Source: DASVEG01 sp035540495 (lineage in GTDB: Bacteria > Actinomycetota > Acidimicrobiia > Acidimicrobiales > CADCTF01). From it: a stretch of 8,588 nucleotides of DNA. Shown here piece by piece: positions 8,080-8,588 of the stretch. The position numbers and the translations under genes are program-made. The notes beneath the pieces are model-generated. The model saw nothing but the letters and a program-made list of their open reading frames with translations, did no database searches and was not told the origin of the DNA. Where the stretch lies: positions 1 through 8,588 of the forward strand of contig DATLGL010000062.1 in the NCBI GenBank assembly GCA_035540495.1. Direction: 5' to 3'. Every line of letters starts with the position of its first letter. Positions within the stretch are counted from its first letter, which is position 1.

Positions 8080-8588
8080 CAGCCGCCGCCTTCACCGCCT
8101 GCTGTCACGCCGACGTCACCGTCGCTGCCGCTGTCGGTCTCCTCGCCCGCACCCGAACCCTCGCCGGCGTCGGGCTCGGCGCCCGCCTCGCACTGCGGCG
8201 GAACCGGGTCTTCGCGTGCGAACTGGACCCGCTCGTAGCAGACGACCGCGTTGAGGTCCTCGTCGGACAGCGCGAACCCGGGCATGCCGCCGGTGGCGAT
8301 CTTGCCGGTCTCGCCGTACGGCTGGCCCTTCACGCTCGTCGACCCGTTCTTCACCCAGGCGACGTGGTCGTCGAAGTTCGGGAACGTCTGGACGACGTCG
8401 GTCATGGCCGGGCCGACCCCGCCCTGGCCGTTCGGACCGTGGCAGCCGCCGCAGCCCTGGCCGGTGTAGATCGCCGCGCCGCGGGTGACCGGCGTCTCCT
8501 CGCCACTCGCCCGCTCACCGAACGAGCCGGCGTAGAGCATCGCCCAGAACGGGAGCGCAGCCACCACCGGCATCGCCCAGATCGGGAG
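8079..8588 (-). CDS. Membrane-anchored monoheme cytochrome c (5' end outside the window)
   Basis: The frame stays open to the window edge, giving 170 codons. A Met codon at 8573 could start a 164-residue protein, but the residues before it (LPIWA) continue the hydrophobic run LPIWAMPVVAALPFWAMLYAGSF, so the true start probably lies beyond the window and this is an N-terminal membrane anchor. Numbering from the 8573 Met, the heme site is CGGCH at 41-45 and the likely axial ligand is Met97 in GGMPGF, as in class I cytochromes c; RGAAIYTGQG before CGGCH and LSDEDLNAVVCYE after the Met are typical of the fold. Two further cysteines, 112 and 128, follow the heme domain, and residues 129-164 form an Asp/Glu/Gly/Ser-rich acidic tail. 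It probably acts outside the membrane as an electron carrier in the respiratory chain; its partner is unknown. It is cotranscribed with the downstream reductase, overlapping by one base. Confidence 0.87.
   Translation of the reverse strand, partial: LPIWAMPVVAALPFWAMLYAGSFGERASGEETPVTRGAAIYTGQGCGGCHGPNGQGGVGPAMTDVVQTFPNFDDHVAWVKNGSTSVKGQPYGETGKIATGGMPGFALSDEDLNAVVCYERVQFAREDPVPPQCEAGAEPDAGEGSGAGEETDSGSDGDVGVTAGGEGGG

Noticed and set aside
8082..8189. Frameshift suspected from the low-complexity end of the cytochrome
   Set aside because: The acidic tail ends in a stop that overlaps the next gene's start in the usual TGATG form, so the frame is most likely correct.
6934..8238. A 434-codon plus-strand open frame opposite the reductase and cytochrome
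   Set aside because: It runs across two well-supported genes, has antisense-type composition and no domain signature; stop codons are rare by chance at this base composition.

Overview
The window is a G+C-rich stretch of bacterial chromosome carrying tetrapyrrole (heme/siroheme) biosynthesis genes and, facing them, a short respiratory-type gene pair. GTG starts, third-codon G/C preference, tightly packed genes with few Shine-Dalgarno sites, TANNNT boxes just upstream of start codons, a CobA-HemD fusion and a mycobacterial MenJ-like reductase all suggest an actinobacterium. A deep lineage such as Acidimicrobiia is my best guess, but this is inference and not proven by the sequence.

Positions 17-6714 hold five genes on the plus strand: hemC, a cobA-hemD fusion, a secreted beta-propeller lipoprotein, hemB and hemL. 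The gaps between them are 3, 12, 23 and 0 bases. HemL makes 5-aminolevulinate from glutamate-1-semialdehyde (the C5 route). HemB condenses two of these to porphobilinogen, HemC polymerises four porphobilinogens to hydroxymethylbilane, and the HemD half closes the ring to uroporphyrinogen III. The CobA half can methylate that product toward precorrin-2 (siroheme or cobalamin). HemA, the missing first enzyme, may lie just upstream: a reading frame ends in a TGA that overlaps the hemC GTG. The odd gene is the lipoprotein, which has no known place in tetrapyrrole synthesis. A hairpin at its end and a candidate leaderless promoter before hemB may divide the cluster into two transcription units.

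Positions 6715-6804 are a convergent intergenic region with two related GC-rich repeat units and no strong terminator.

Positions 6805-8588 hold two minus-strand genes: a membrane-anchored monoheme cytochrome c, cut by the window edge, followed by a FAD-dependent geranylgeranyl-reductase-family protein that most resembles menaquinone reductase MenJ. They overlap by one base (TGATG) and look like one operon linked to quinone/cytochrome electron transport.

I found no RNA gene, CRISPR array, insertion sequence, phage gene or frameshift. The genes are mostly housekeeping. The points worth a second look are the embedded lipoprotein, the mixed metal site of HemB, the extra cysteines and acidic tail of the cytochrome, and the possible leaderless promoters.
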